Shown here piece after piece: positions 7,039 to 15,360 of a stretch of DNA of 39,376 nt. The DNA lies in assembly GCF_001921745.1 (NCBI RefSeq), contig NZ_MRYA01000010.1, forward strand, positions 1 through 39,376. Direction: 5' to 3'. Both the position numbers and the translations under genes were made by a program. The DNA is from Psychrobacter sp. Cmf 22.2. Lineage in GTDB: Bacteria; Pseudomonadota; Gammaproteobacteria; Pseudomonadales; Moraxellaceae. The stretch's first letter is position 1; every line of letters starts with the position of its first letter. Under the pieces are notes generated by a model that was not told the DNA's origin, searched no databases, and was given only the letters and a program-made list of their open reading frames with translations.

Positions 7039-8124
7039 TTATTTTAAAACTTGAAATAAATGAAAAGGCTTTGTGCTTTCAGCAAGTTGAAATAGCAATG
7101 GAGTTATATCAGCTTTTCTAAGATTAATTTTTTTAGCAATATCGTCTAGGCTCATTCCTTCTGAAGTTAACTCACTAGTTATTGTATTGAGTACTTGGGA
7201 AGTCTCTCTATCCATTGGATAAGGCTCTGACTTACGATAATTATATTTTGCTATTTCTGGGCAGAGCACTCTTGTATAAACCCACTCACTTATGAACCCT
7301 AGCTTATGCATTCTATATGCCAGTGCTACTAAAGATACGCCGAACACTTTTTTCAGCTCAATAAGATTGTTGATGGTAGGATTTACATGTCTATATTCCA
7401 TTAATGCAACTTCGGGCATCAAGAACGCAGATGCAAACTCATCTGCACATCTTTCGACTACTTTTGAATCCAAGTCTTCATCAAGTGATTTACTAAAACT
7501 TTCAGACATTTTCATACTGTATATGTCTCTAACTAAATGACCTAGTTCGTGACATGCATCAAAACGACTTCTCTCCATAGTTTTTTGGTTATTAAGAAAG
7601 ATAAAAGGTGTGTCATCATACCAAACGCTAAAAGCATCAATATATTCCGATTTTACAAAAATAGAAAAAATACGTATACCTTTTGACTCTAATAGAGCAA
7701 TTAAGTTCCCAATAGGTTTATCACCCAGGCCCCAGTCGTAACGGAGCGAATTAGCCGCTTCTTCAGGAGATAGATGAGATAAATCAGGAAGTTCTGATTG
7801 AACAAGTTCAAACTCCTCTTCAAACCAATCATTAAGCATAAAGCCAGTAATGCCATAAGTTAAAGCTTCGGCTTTGACTTTCTTAGTCATTCTAGAACGA
7901 GATCTAAAACTAACACTATGTTCATCAATGATTGGTAAGTCACTACCTTTAAAAAAATCGATAGGGAAGCTTAGCACCCTTGAAATATCAACTAAATTAG
8001 GCTCAGTATTTCCTTTTAGATAATTTGTTAATGTTCTAGGAGTAATATTTAGCTTTTCTGCTAATTCAGCTTTGCTCACAGCTCGCCTATCGATTGCAAA
8101 CTGTAATCGATTTGGATTAAACAT
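7039..8124 (-). CDS. XRE regulator fused to an ImmA/IrrE-type metallopeptidase
   Basis: 361 aa. An N-terminal helix-turn-helix (about residues 15-36, KAELAEKLNITPRTLTNYLKG) is joined to a COG2856 ImmA/IrrE peptidase domain. The zinc motif HELGH is at 192-196, and CADEFASAFLMP follows with the third ligand glutamate. Proteins of this type cleave a repressor or partner after a stress signal, as ImmA does for ImmR in ICEBs1. The C-terminal 90 residues hold a second possible helix-turn-helix (MSLDDIAKKINLRKADI). It starts 18 bases after the stop of the 211-aa gene, so the two form an operon led by a large palindrome. The pair looks like a toxin-antitoxin or stress-switch module. The substrate is unknown, and the 211-aa neighbour is the first candidate. 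Confidence 0.88.
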   Translation of the reverse strand: MFNPNRLQFAIDRRAVSKAELAEKLNITPRTLTNYLKGNTEPNLVDISRVLSFPIDFFKGSDLPIIDEHSVSFRSRSRMTKKVKAEALTYGITGFMLNDWFEEEFELVQSELPDLSHLSPEEAANSLRYDWGLGDKPIGNLIALLESKGIRIFSIFVKSEYIDAFSVWYDDTPFIFLNNQKTMERSRFDACHELGHLVRDIYSMKMSESFSKSLDEDLDSKVVERCADEFASAFLMPEVALMEYRHVNPTINNLIELKKVFGVSLVALAYRMHKLGFISEWVYTRVLCPEIAKYNYRKSEPYPMDRETSQVLNTITSELTSEGMSLDDIAKKINLRKADITPLLFQLAESTKPFHLFQVLK

Positions 8125-8142
8125 ATATTAGCCTTGAATTGA

Positions 8143-8778
8143 TTAAGCTTTTTTCTTACGCTTGACAGGAACTACTCCTACCTCAACTTTTTCTTTCATA
8201 CGCGGTGTTGTAGGAATGTTGAACTTAACATCAGGGATTTTGATCCGCGTACCCCAGTCATTGATCTTACCTTTTGCAAATGATTTTGGCTGCGAAAGCT
8301 CTAATCTCATTAACTCACCAAATCGGTAATGAAGTAAAGTCCAAATGGTCGTTCCTTTATCAGAGTTTAATAGCGGATAAATATCATCTTTAAGGGTATT
8401 TCCCTTAATTGATCTATTGCTTACGTTTCCATCTCGTAAACCTACATACTTGTTACCTGCAAAAACACGAATTGCATGCTCCTTACACGGCGATATTACA
8501 TATGCAACCCCACCTTTACCATCAACTTTAGTCCAACCAAGAGCACATAGTTTTTCTCTAAGAAAACCTGTAATGTGAAATTGCCACATTGCTAACGGAG
8601 CATTAGCTGGAAAAGAGCTTCCAACATGTTGAGTTTTTTCATTAGCGGCCAGAATCACCTCGTAAACTAGTTGAGTTGTAAGACTGGGGTGAATGGCAGC
8701 AAGAGCGCTAACGACCTCAGAATTTTCATCAATAAATTTGTCTGAAATAGCATCAAACGATGGTTGTAAAGAGAACAT
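8143..8778 (-). CDS. Unknown 211-aa partner of the XRE-ImmA protein
   Basis: I do not recognise a family. The protein has a helical N-terminal half, a central part rich in aromatic residues (LREKLCALGWTKVDGKGGVA and AIRVFAGNKYVGLRDGN), and a very basic tail ending VPVKRKKKA. There is no signal peptide or membrane segment. Order and spacing (18 bases to the XRE-ImmA gene) argue for a two-gene unit. The ribosome site GGAAA and the start codon lie inside the right arm of a 57-bp palindrome, so its translation or transcription is probably tightly controlled. It could be the effector released or destroyed by the metallopeptidase, but that is inference from position alone. Confidence 0.75.
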   Translation of the reverse strand: MFSLQPSFDAISDKFIDENSEVVSALAAIHPSLTTQLVYEVILAANEKTQHVGSSFPANAPLAMWQFHITGFLREKLCALGWTKVDGKGGVAYVISPCKEHAIRVFAGNKYVGLRDGNVSNRSIKGNTLKDDIYPLLNSDKGTTIWTLLHYRFGELMRLELSQPKSFAKGKINDWGTRIKIPDVKFNIPTTPRMKEKVEVGVVPVKRKKKA

Positions 8779-8832
8779 GGCATTTCCGATATATTATCAT
8801 CAATTTGATGTATAATAATCGGAAATGCCATG
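8776..8832. promoter_or_regulatory. 57-bp palindrome covering the start of the 211-aa gene
   Basis: Outer arms of 15 bp are perfect (CATGGCATTTCCGAT at 8776-8790 and its complement at 8818-8832). The inner parts continue the pairing with one unpaired base (TATTATCATCAA against TTGATGTATAATA). It contains the ribosome site and ATG of the gene on the minus strand. It may act as an operator for the XRE-ImmA protein, or as an mRNA hairpin hiding the start. Confidence 0.85.
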
Positions 8833-9115
8833 TAAGTAAATAGCTAAGCGTCAATAAGATAAATAGAGCGAATTAAGTTCAGTTGCGTTGAGTATTTAGC
8901 ATAGTTATTCTTATAGCCATAAGGATGGCACCCTAGTGAGGATTCGAAGCTTTGGTTGTGGGCTAATGGTAGCAACGTTTCAACTCGCTAAAATAGTCTG
9001 AGTGTACTTCGTTGTGTACTTGCCCTATATATTCTATCTGTGATCGGTGCGCTATATAGTAGACATCGAGCTGCTAGTATTTGCCATAATTATCCTTATA
9101 GGAACAGTCTGGTAC
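8833..9115. other. Intergenic region with a 26-bp imperfect direct repeat
   Basis: No gene is supported here. Two copies of AGTATTTNNCATANTTATNCTTATAG, at 8891-8916 and 9076-9101, match at 22 of 26 positions. They may be remnants of an insertion footprint or regulatory sites. The segment around 8930 has a GATTCGAAGC stretch like a tRNA T-loop, but no cloverleaf. Confidence 0.5.
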
Positions 9116-10882
9116 TTATTTAACCTCTGACTGACTAAAAAGTAATTTTCCTATCCACCAAATGGATTCTCCAAAATTACAAATTAATTGTTCGCCTTGC
9201 TTAAGGAAAGACTCGTCTTCGTCAATTTTCGCTAATTTTAGAGCATCTCCAATTTTAGAACTAGTAGGATGTGCATCGCCTAGACGCATATCATAAGCAC
9301 CAGCGATTACACCAAAGATTTGGCGAGCTCTATCGACTCCTACTTTTTGTGCCAAAATATCTTCTAATAGTTTATTTGACCCGAGTGTCTTCTTATTCTT
9401 ATGTGTTGAGAGTTGGCGTAGATTGCTAACATTGAGACGATCAGAGAATATACGAATTAATTCCTTTGCTAATCTTAGTAATGAGGTTTGGTCTTTGCTT
9501 GAGAAGCGTGAAATTTGTTTTTTAAACTCAGGTTCATCTATTTCATGCGAGAACAAATCAGTATTAAACTCATTTCTAAAACCATCCTCTAACAGCTTCA
9601 TACTTATAAATAAAAGTTCTTCAACAGCATGCGTAGAAGCAGGTTTAGCTTCAACCTGCGACATTAATAACTCAGATGACACCTTCCCCTCTGGAGCAAT
9701 GTTATGAGCAGCCCAAATATGCTGTTCCCATGGCGCAAGACGGGCAACATCATAAGCATAAACAGTTATTAAATCAGATGAATTAATTCCAAAGTGAATT
9801 CTACACCCAGACGTAGAGTGAATACCGCCTGTTTCTGCCGTATACCATTGCAGTGAAAACCCTTGGTAACTAAGAAGTTCGCTAACTACGTTAGAACGGA
9901 ACCAGAGCCATCTGCCAATATTTTCATTATTCAAAGAATGAGACGTCATTCGCGTTCCATCAGTTTTAACAATGAACTGAGGAAGTGTCTGATCTTTATC
10001 TCCCCGAACCCGTACGCTTATATTTTGATGCTCAATCCATTCGTCTCGCCAAAACTCTCCTTCTACTCGAACTCCTTTATAAACACCTTGATGGCTACCT
10101 TGCGAGCTTTCTGAGTCAGTATTTTCATCACTTTCTTGCCCCATCACTGGAGCATCTTCGTCTTCATCAATATCAGTTCGCCAGACTCTAAATGCAGCCC
10201 AGCTTCCACCGAAAACGTCTTCTAAGTCTCGAATCAAAAGCTCAAATCTTCCACCATCTCTAGACTCTTCTTTATCTGTCAGATCGGCATATACGCTGTC
10301 TTTTAAACTTATAACATTAGCTACTCTTTGGCGGTAGTACGAAAGGCGAAGAGATAGATTTCTTGCTGCTAAATAATCAATAAGAAACTCTTGCTTAATT
10401 TCAATTAAAGTATGATCACCATTCTCGTTAATAGTTTCACGAGCAACAACAATGAAATTTTCTGCAGGTCTAACCCAGTTATTTCCATCTTTTATTAAAC
10501 CAAGAGCAATGACTAAATCAGGACTTAGTATCCACTCTCTTATTCCAGTTACAGGCTGATTGTATTCAAAGACAAGATTCACACCTATGGGTTCTTTGTC
10601 ATTATATTCATATTGTTCGATTGGAGAATAATAGCCGTTTTCATAAGCATATGGTCTAGTGGTATGGCTAATGCCAACTTGATTCCAGTCAAATCCATCA
10701 GCTCTTTCCTTTTGTTCTGGTGGGAATGCAACAGATCCGCACCCAAAAAATTCGCTGTCATAGCCAACGTTTTTAACATCACCTTGTTCTTTATTAGACA
10801 ACTCTCTTAATGGAACCCAAGTTGAGCTGCCAAAAGTTCTACGAGTTTCTTTTACTTGAAGAATCCAATCACTATTTTTCAT
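9116..10882 (-). CDS. Large unknown protein paired with the RHH-EVE gene
   Basis: I do not recognise this protein. From the ATG at 10882 it is 588 aa. A longer form from 10924 (602 aa) would overlap the upstream gene, but only the 10882 start has a good ribosome site (GGAG, 8 bases away). The N-terminal half is rich in aromatic residues and beta-like (FFGCGSVAFPPEQ, IREWILSPDLVIALGLI). A very acidic, serine-rich linker near the middle (DIDEDEDAP, then ENTDSESSQGSHQG) precedes a second beta-rich part with GRWLWFRSNVV. The C-terminal quarter is helical, with IAGAYDMRLGDAHPTSSKI. There is no signal peptide or membrane segment. It is transcribed with the RHH-EVE fusion and could be the effector of a two-gene defence or toxin-antitoxin unit. 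Confidence 0.8.
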   Translation of the reverse strand: MKNSDWILQVKETRRTFGSSTWVPLRELSNKEQGDVKNVGYDSEFFGCGSVAFPPEQKERADGFDWNQVGISHTTRPYAYENGYYSPIEQYEYNDKEPIGVNLVFEYNQPVTGIREWILSPDLVIALGLIKDGNNWVRPAENFIVVARETINENGDHTLIEIKQEFLIDYLAARNLSLRLSYYRQRVANVISLKDSVYADLTDKEESRDGGRFELLIRDLEDVFGGSWAAFRVWRTDIDEDEDAPVMGQESDENTDSESSQGSHQGVYKGVRVEGEFWRDEWIEHQNISVRVRGDKDQTLPQFIVKTDGTRMTSHSLNNENIGRWLWFRSNVVSELLSYQGFSLQWYTAETGGIHSTSGCRIHFGINSSDLITVYAYDVARLAPWEQHIWAAHNIAPEGKVSSELLMSQVEAKPASTHAVEELLFISMKLLEDGFRNEFNTDLFSHEIDEPEFKKQISRFSSKDQTSLLRLAKELIRIFSDRLNVSNLRQLSTHKNKKTLGSNKLLEDILAQKVGVDRARQIFGVIAGAYDMRLGDAHPTSSKIGDALKLAKIDEDESFLKQGEQLICNFGESIWWIGKLLFSQSEVK

Positions 10883-10904
10883 ATCTAGCACTCCGCTATT
10901 AAGG

Positions 10905-11570
10905 CTATTTTGAATTAATTGCATTCATTCTTTTATTAATTTCATCATCAAGCGCATGTCTTTGTTTCGAGCTTAATTGAACCATAGTCATTCTGAAATT
11001 AGCGCCACCATCGGTTAATGATTTGAACTCTTTTGCAGAAATTGCTTTGAAGCCAAATTTAAAGTCTTTTAGTTCCTTGGAATATTTAGCATCTGGTTTG
11101 CCACCATACTCACTCTTTATCAAATCCCCTGTTACTGTGCCAGACGCGACAAACCCAACGCCACTTTGATAAAGATATACCTTATCCCCTTCTTGCAAGT
11201 TGCAAATATACTCTTTCCATCCTGAGTAGAAGGCAGCAGCTTCGTTGTTTTCAAGCATTTTAACGTGCGCAGATTTGTCATTATTGTAGTTGGTATTGAG
11301 CATGAAAGGCTTAGTGCTAAGAATGTTACTAGTATCTCTTTGCTTCGCAATTTCAGGGTTTTTTGCTCTTTCTTCTAATATGTTGTTCGTTTCTTCAATT
11401 CCAGCTTTAACAAACTCTAATAATAGATAGCTTTTTGATTTGTCTAAAGTAAGCGTCAATTCTTCCAATTGATTGTTCAAATGGTTGGGTAATCTGATAG
11501 ATAAAGGAGTGACAGTACTTTCATCTGTTTGGTCAAATATCACTTTTTCTAAGGCTTCTCTAATGCTCAT
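10905..11570 (-). CDS. Ribbon-helix-helix / EVE-like (PUA-fold) fusion protein
   Basis: 221 aa. Residues about 21-65 look like a ribbon-helix-helix DNA-binding domain (TPLSIRLPNHLNNQLEELT, then a helix DKSKSYLLLEFVKAGIEE). From about residue 88 the sequence resembles an EVE/PUA-like domain: FYSGWKEYICNLQEGDKVYL, then YQSGVGFVASGTVTG. EVE-type domains are proposed to read modified bases in DNA or RNA and are often attached to restriction or defence proteins. The gene is preceded by a 24-bp perfect inverted repeat that carries a promoter -35 element, which suggests autorepression by the RHH part. The large unknown gene follows 22 bases after its stop. The EVE assignment is by motif pattern only. 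Confidence 0.72.
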   Translation of the reverse strand: MSIREALEKVIFDQTDESTVTPLSIRLPNHLNNQLEELTLTLDKSKSYLLLEFVKAGIEETNNILEERAKNPEIAKQRDTSNILSTKPFMLNTNYNNDKSAHVKMLENNEAAAFYSGWKEYICNLQEGDKVYLYQSGVGFVASGTVTGDLIKSEYGGKPDAKYSKELKDFKFGFKAISAKEFKSLTDGGANFRMTMVQLSSKQRHALDDEINKRMNAINSK

Positions 11571-11618
11571 GGTAGTCTCCAGTAAATCGAATTAGTAGAG
11601 AACTACAGTACATTTACT

Positions 11619-11679
11619 TCAAAAAGAAGTCAAGGTATAAAACTACATTATGTATTTTTATACCTTGACTTCTTTTTGA
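11619..11679 (-). promoter_or_regulatory. 24-bp perfect inverted repeat with promoter for the RHH-EVE operon
   Basis: The left arm at 11619-11642 is the exact complement of the right arm at 11656-11679, with a 13-base spacer. On the minus strand, TTGACT lies inside the arm at 11619-11642, and a weak -10 (TACTGT) follows 17 bases later, ahead of the gene at 11570. It looks like an operator for the ribbon-helix-helix protein. The symmetric arm gives a second TTGACT facing the recombinase side. Confidence 0.8.
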
Positions 11680-11740
11680 TTGGGTTAGTTAATAAAGTCT
11701 ATACCTTAGCGGAACCAGCTATCTCACCCTTCAAACATAT

Positions 11741-11908
11741 TAACAGACTACTTAAAGCAGACTGTTAGCATGGAACCATCTATAACAGACTTTTGAATTA
11801 TAAGACTGGCTGCTGTGCTTTTTTCCTATCATTAGCCTATACCCAAAACATAAAACCTTTAAATGATAATCTATCTATCATTAGACTTTTTTATATTATT
11901 AAATGATA
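11741..11908. other. res-like recombination site upstream of the serine recombinase (copy A)
   Basis: 11741-11794 aligns without gaps to the complement of 15307-15360, 41 of 54 positions identical, with the shared core ATGGAAC and TATAACAGACT. Further subsites follow: CTATCATTAG at 11826-11835 and 11875-11884, an inverted pair AATGATA/TATCATT around 11862-11882, and another AATGATA at 11902. Several short repeats upstream of a resolvase gene are the usual form of a res site. Confidence 0.65.
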
Positions 11909-11968
11909 GTAATATCTTGTTATTATCAATGAGCACTAATTATTAAGTCTAAATAATAGAGGTGGGTT

Positions 11969-12562
11969 ATGACTGTTCGTATTTATGTGAGAGCCAGCAC
12001 TAAGGATCAAGACGCTACCAGAGCATTGGCTGATTTGGTGGCTTTCAGTACAAGTTATGATGATAACCATGTTGAGTACGTCGAGCATTTCAGTGGTACA
12101 AAGCTCGATAGACCATTATTAGCCAAGCTGCTAAAGGACGCTGAGCAAGGCGATATTCTACTGGTTGAAAGCGTGGATAGATTAAGCCGATTATCTCAAG
12201 ATGATTTTGCAATTCTAAAGCAGCGTATCAAAGACAAAGGCTTGCGATTGGTGGTGGCTGATCTACCAACGACGCATACAGTTAATAATGGCATGACAGG
12301 TGAGATCCTAACAGTGATTAACCATATGCTGATCGACTTATTAGCAACGATGGCAAAGCTTGATAACGACAAGCGTAGAGAGCGTATCAAGCAGGGATTG
12401 GCTAACAGTGGCTATAAGCCCTCCGGTAAGAAGCCTAATACAACGAAACACAATCGTATTAGAGAATTAGACAGTCAAGGCAATATGACAAAAGAGGAAA
12501 TCGCTAAGGCAGTTGGTGTTGGCGTAGCTACTGTTTACCGGGTGTTAAAGCCAGGCTCATAG
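11969..12562 (+). CDS. Serine recombinase (resolvase/invertase family)
   Basis: 197 aa, the length of a Tn3-type resolvase or DNA invertase. The N-terminal catalytic core starts IYVRASTKDQ with nucleophile S10 and R8. EHFSGTKLDRP and SVDRLSRLS carry further conserved residues. The C-terminus has a Hin-like helix-turn-helix (MTKEEIAKAVGVGVATVYRV). The ribosome site is GAGGTGGG before the ATG. Repeated sites upstream (from 11741) look like its res. A decayed paralogue lies at 14706-15290 on the other strand, with a homologous site beyond it, so the two face each other around the fic gene. It may resolve plasmid multimers or invert the segment. Which of these cannot be told from sequence. Confidence 0.92.
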   Translation: MTVRIYVRASTKDQDATRALADLVAFSTSYDDNHVEYVEHFSGTKLDRPLLAKLLKDAEQGDILLVESVDRLSRLSQDDFAILKQRIKDKGLRLVVADLPTTHTVNNGMTGEILTVINHMLIDLLATMAKLDNDKRRERIKQGLANSGYKPSGKKPNTTKHNRIRELDSQGNMTKEEIAKAVGVGVATVYRVLKPGS

Positions 12563-12868
12563 CTGAGGTATTTTATTTTATTTTTGTTCATAAACAGCTG
12601 ATATATAAGGCTTTACACGCGAGGCAAGAAGGCTTTATTTGCAGAAATAGGTACTCTATTACTACGTAGCTGTGTTAAGAACGGTGTATTTTCATCATTC
12701 AATTTCGTTCAATTATGCCCACTTAAAACGCCCTTCGATCTTTATCTAAAGACATCACAGCGTCATATAAAAATCGATTTAATGCAATGAGGCTTCATTA
12801 TAATCATTATATTGCATTCATAATCGCTTTTCTGCAAAATGGCTTATCTATAATCGCTTGAGCCCCTC
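12563..12868. other. Intergenic region upstream of fic with a repeated ATAATCGCTT
   Basis: No gene is visible. ATAATCGCTT occurs twice (about 12821-12830 and 12851-12860), the second copy directly before the fic start. TGCAATGAGG and TTATATTGCA nearby give further partial symmetry. The repeats could be operator sites or overlap the fic promoter. No strong ribosome site precedes fic. Confidence 0.4.
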
Positions 12869-14452
12869 ATGATGAATACCCCTACTTCAGACCCTATTGG
12901 CGCAGCATGGCTTATCCGTTATGCCAGCATCGAGCTGGTGTCCCCTTTATATGTCAGCAGTAGTATCGGTGGGCGCAGACAAACCTATAAAGACGGTGAC
13001 GTCATTCATAACGCTTATCAGGAAACCGCGCGTCCACTGGACACTATCATTGCGCACTTACAGTTTCACATGCGTCATGAAGTACTGAATTTAGAGTTAC
13101 TGGTTCGTCTATTTGAGCAGGTAGGTGCTGATGACGTACAAGCATGGGTAAACGCTGAGCCGACAGGCAGCTATGCCCGTAGAATGGCTTTCTTGTATGA
13201 GTGGCTCATGGGTCAGCAGTTAGCAGTACCGAGTAATTTAGGCGGTAACTATGTGGATGCTCTAGATGCTAAGAAGCAGGTTACTTCAAGCCCTGCGCAT
13301 GTCATAAAGAATGCTCGTTGGCGTATCAATGACAATCTTGCAGGAACCCGTCATTTCTGTCCTCAATTGGTGAAAACAGAGTTGTTTACGCAAGCCGCTG
13401 CACTCGATATTGCCACAATGGTTGACAAGCTGAACGATGAATTTGGGCAAGACTTACTGATGCGTGCCTCCGTATGGATGACATTACGAGAGAGTAAAGC
13501 CAGTTTTACTATAGAAGGTGAAGGGAAAGAGTTAAAACGTATTGAACGTTTCGCCGATGTGATGGCACGGCGTACCGGCAAGGGCGATATTCCGCTTGAT
13601 CCTGAGTCGCTAGCAGAGTTGCAACAAGAGATACTTGGTAGCAAAACGGTCATCCAGCAGTATGGCGTCCGTCAATCTCCAGTTTTTGTGTCGCATACTC
13701 AGGTCAATGGCTTTAAAGAGATTGTGCACTATATTGCGCCACCTGCTGATGACATTGCTGAAAAGCTCAAAGGGTTACAGGCATTTATGGAAAAGACCGA
13801 GGGACAATCGGCACTGATACGTAGTGCGGTTGCTTCCTTTGCTTTTGTGTATATTCATCCGCTAGCGGATGGCAATGGCCGAGTACATCGCTTCCTAATT
13901 AACGATGTACTCAGACGCGACCAGATCATTCATGAGCCGATTATCTTACCTATATCGCAAGCCATCGCTGAGCATCCCTCAGACCGTCATGCCTATGATA
14001 AAATTTTAGACCGTGTATCCGTGCCACTTATGGAGCAAATCCGTGATCATTACAGCTTTGATAAACAAGCGATTACTTACCCTGATGGTATTCGCTCAAA
14101 CTTAAATTTTGAAGACAGTCACCTTATTCAACCGGCATGGCGCTTTATGGACCTGACGCCTCATGTTCAGTACTTATCAGGACTGATTGCGCATGTTATT
14201 GAAAAAGAGATGCATAACGAGTCACAGTACCTAAGACAACATGACCATGCACGACTGGCGATAAAAGAGATTATTGAGATGCCCAACAGCTATGCCGATA
14301 GAATCATTCGTAGCATGCTGCAGAATAAGGGTGCTAAAAGTAATAAGCTATTGAAAGATTATCCGTTTTTGGCAAATGATGAGGTTTGGGACGATATTTT
14401 CTCTGTGGTTGTAGAGACATTTAAAGATGAAGCAAATGGTTTGAATAGTTAG
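12869..14452 (+). CDS. fic: Fic-domain protein, class II (N-terminal inhibitory motif)
   Basis: 527 aa (an alternative ATG is one codon later). Fic enzymes transfer AMP or related groups from nucleotides to hydroxyl side chains of target proteins. The catalytic motif is complete: HPLADGNGRVHR starting at H330. Upstream, SFTIEG (S212 to G217) fits the inhibitory motif (S/T)xxxE(G/N), whose glutamate (E216) blocks the ATP site. Because it lies N-terminal to the Fic motif in the same chain, this is class II auto-inhibition. The first 190 residues are a long helical extension, and the C-terminus may include a helical or winged-helix part. No antitoxin gene is next to it, which suits self-inhibition. 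It lies between two opposed serine recombinase genes. Targets are unknown. Confidence 0.9.
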   Translation: MMNTPTSDPIGAAWLIRYASIELVSPLYVSSSIGGRRQTYKDGDVIHNAYQETARPLDTIIAHLQFHMRHEVLNLELLVRLFEQVGADDVQAWVNAEPTGSYARRMAFLYEWLMGQQLAVPSNLGGNYVDALDAKKQVTSSPAHVIKNARWRINDNLAGTRHFCPQLVKTELFTQAAALDIATMVDKLNDEFGQDLLMRASVWMTLRESKASFTIEGEGKELKRIERFADVMARRTGKGDIPLDPESLAELQQEILGSKTVIQQYGVRQSPVFVSHTQVNGFKEIVHYIAPPADDIAEKLKGLQAFMEKTEGQSALIRSAVASFAFVYIHPLADGNGRVHRFLINDVLRRDQIIHEPIILPISQAIAEHPSDRHAYDKILDRVSVPLMEQIRDHYSFDKQAITYPDGIRSNLNFEDSHLIQPAWRFMDLTPHVQYLSGLIAHVIEKEMHNESQYLRQHDHARLAIKEIIEMPNSYADRIIRSMLQNKGAKSNKLLKDYPFLANDEVWDDIFSVVVETFKDEANGLNS

Positions 14453-14675
14453 AACAAACTCTGCTATACGCAGGAAAGTCTGCCTTAATAATCAAGCTCA
14501 AGCTAGTATTTGTGTCATCGTTACGATAATGATTCGTTTATAAAAGATTCGGCTAAAATACTGTCACCTGAAACGTAATCAATATTTTTCTTACTTAAAC
14601 AGAATATATTAGAGGAACTTTGATAACAGACAATTTTTATTTGACAAGGTTATTACAGATCCTCAAAATAATTTT

Positions 14676-14699
14676 GAGTATTTGAGTATTTGAGTATTT
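14676..14699. repeat. Three tandem copies of GAGTATTT
   Basis: GAGTATTT occurs three times without interruption between the fic stop and the decayed recombinase. The remaining 14453-14675 has no gene. A lone ATAACAGAC at 14623 matches the core of the res-like sites. Confidence 0.85.
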
Positions 14700-14705
14700 A
14701 TTTAG

Positions 14706-15290
14706 CTATACAGCTATCAAATGACGCGAGCACTTAGCTGTAGCTTGTATTTCAGAATAACTACGCCCAGATTTCAGAAGGCTAGCGATAATCTTACGCT
14801 TCTCGGTATCTTTCCTACGTCCTGAATATTTACTTTCTACCTTAGTACGAGAAATACCTTACATCTGACGGTTACGTCGATCTTCATAGTCCTTTCTAGC
14901 AATAGCAGCGAGCATATAAAGCATCATCGAATTGATGGCCTGTAATACGCTGCTCATAAATTCAATGCTGCTATCAGATTGAGGCGTTATATAAGAGGTC
15001 GGTAGCTCTTCTGATACTACCGCCAGCTTCTTTTCTAATAGCATTCTTTTGAGAGTATCCCAATCAGCTTGGTTTAAACGTGCTAAGCGGTCAATCTGCT
15101 CAACCAAATTATATCGCCTTCATGGGCATCATTTATCAGTTACATTAACTGTGGACGTATTAAAGTTGCGTCTGACTCGTTTTCAACATAGAAGGCGGCA
15201 ATTTTGTGACCATGATCAGCAGCAAGCTATATGAGCTCACTTTTGGCACGCTTGGCATCTTGATCTTTGATTGGCGCTCTATGCTCTGAT
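14706..15290 (-). pseudogene. Decayed serine recombinase
   Basis: A resolvase-family gene that is no longer intact. Read from about 15290 downwards, IKDQDAKRAKSELI, LAADHGHKIAAFYVENES, TLIRPQLM and LINDAHEGDII are in one frame, interrupted by TAG and TAA. A one-base loss then shifts to VEQIDRLARLNQADWDTLKR, which runs to MMLYMLAAIARKDYEDRRNR and meets a TAA after RQM. The tail continues as GISRTKVESKYSGRRKDTEK and a helix-turn-helix. At the last position the sister fragment at 30305 has CAA (RQMQGF), so that TAA is a CAA-to-TAA change. The start region is also degraded. It faces the intact recombinase across fic. Confidence 0.9.
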
Positions 15291-15306
15291 AAACATAAAC
15301 ACCTAA

Positions 15307-15360
15307 AATAGTCTGTTATAAGTAGTTCCATTATTGCAGTCTATTATAAGTAGACTATTA
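15307..15360. other. res-like recombination site, copy B (inverted relative to copy A)
   Basis: The complement of this segment aligns to 11741-11794 at 41 of 54 positions without gaps. It also has an internal near-repeat, AGTCTGTTATAAGTAG and AGTCTATTATAAGTAG. It lies just upstream of the decayed recombinase, as copy A lies upstream of the intact one. Confidence 0.7.

Noticed and set aside
8930..9000. tRNA or attachment-site fragment (GATTCGAAGC)
   Set aside because: A T-loop-like stretch is present, but there is no acceptor stem or anticodon arm.
10883..10924. Upstream start of the large unknown gene
   Set aside because: The ATG at 10924 lies inside the preceding gene and has a poor ribosome site. 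GGAG precedes the ATG at 10882.
14859..15107. 82-aa intact recombinase-like gene
   Set aside because: It is the middle of a longer decayed recombinase with matching sequence in frames on both sides.
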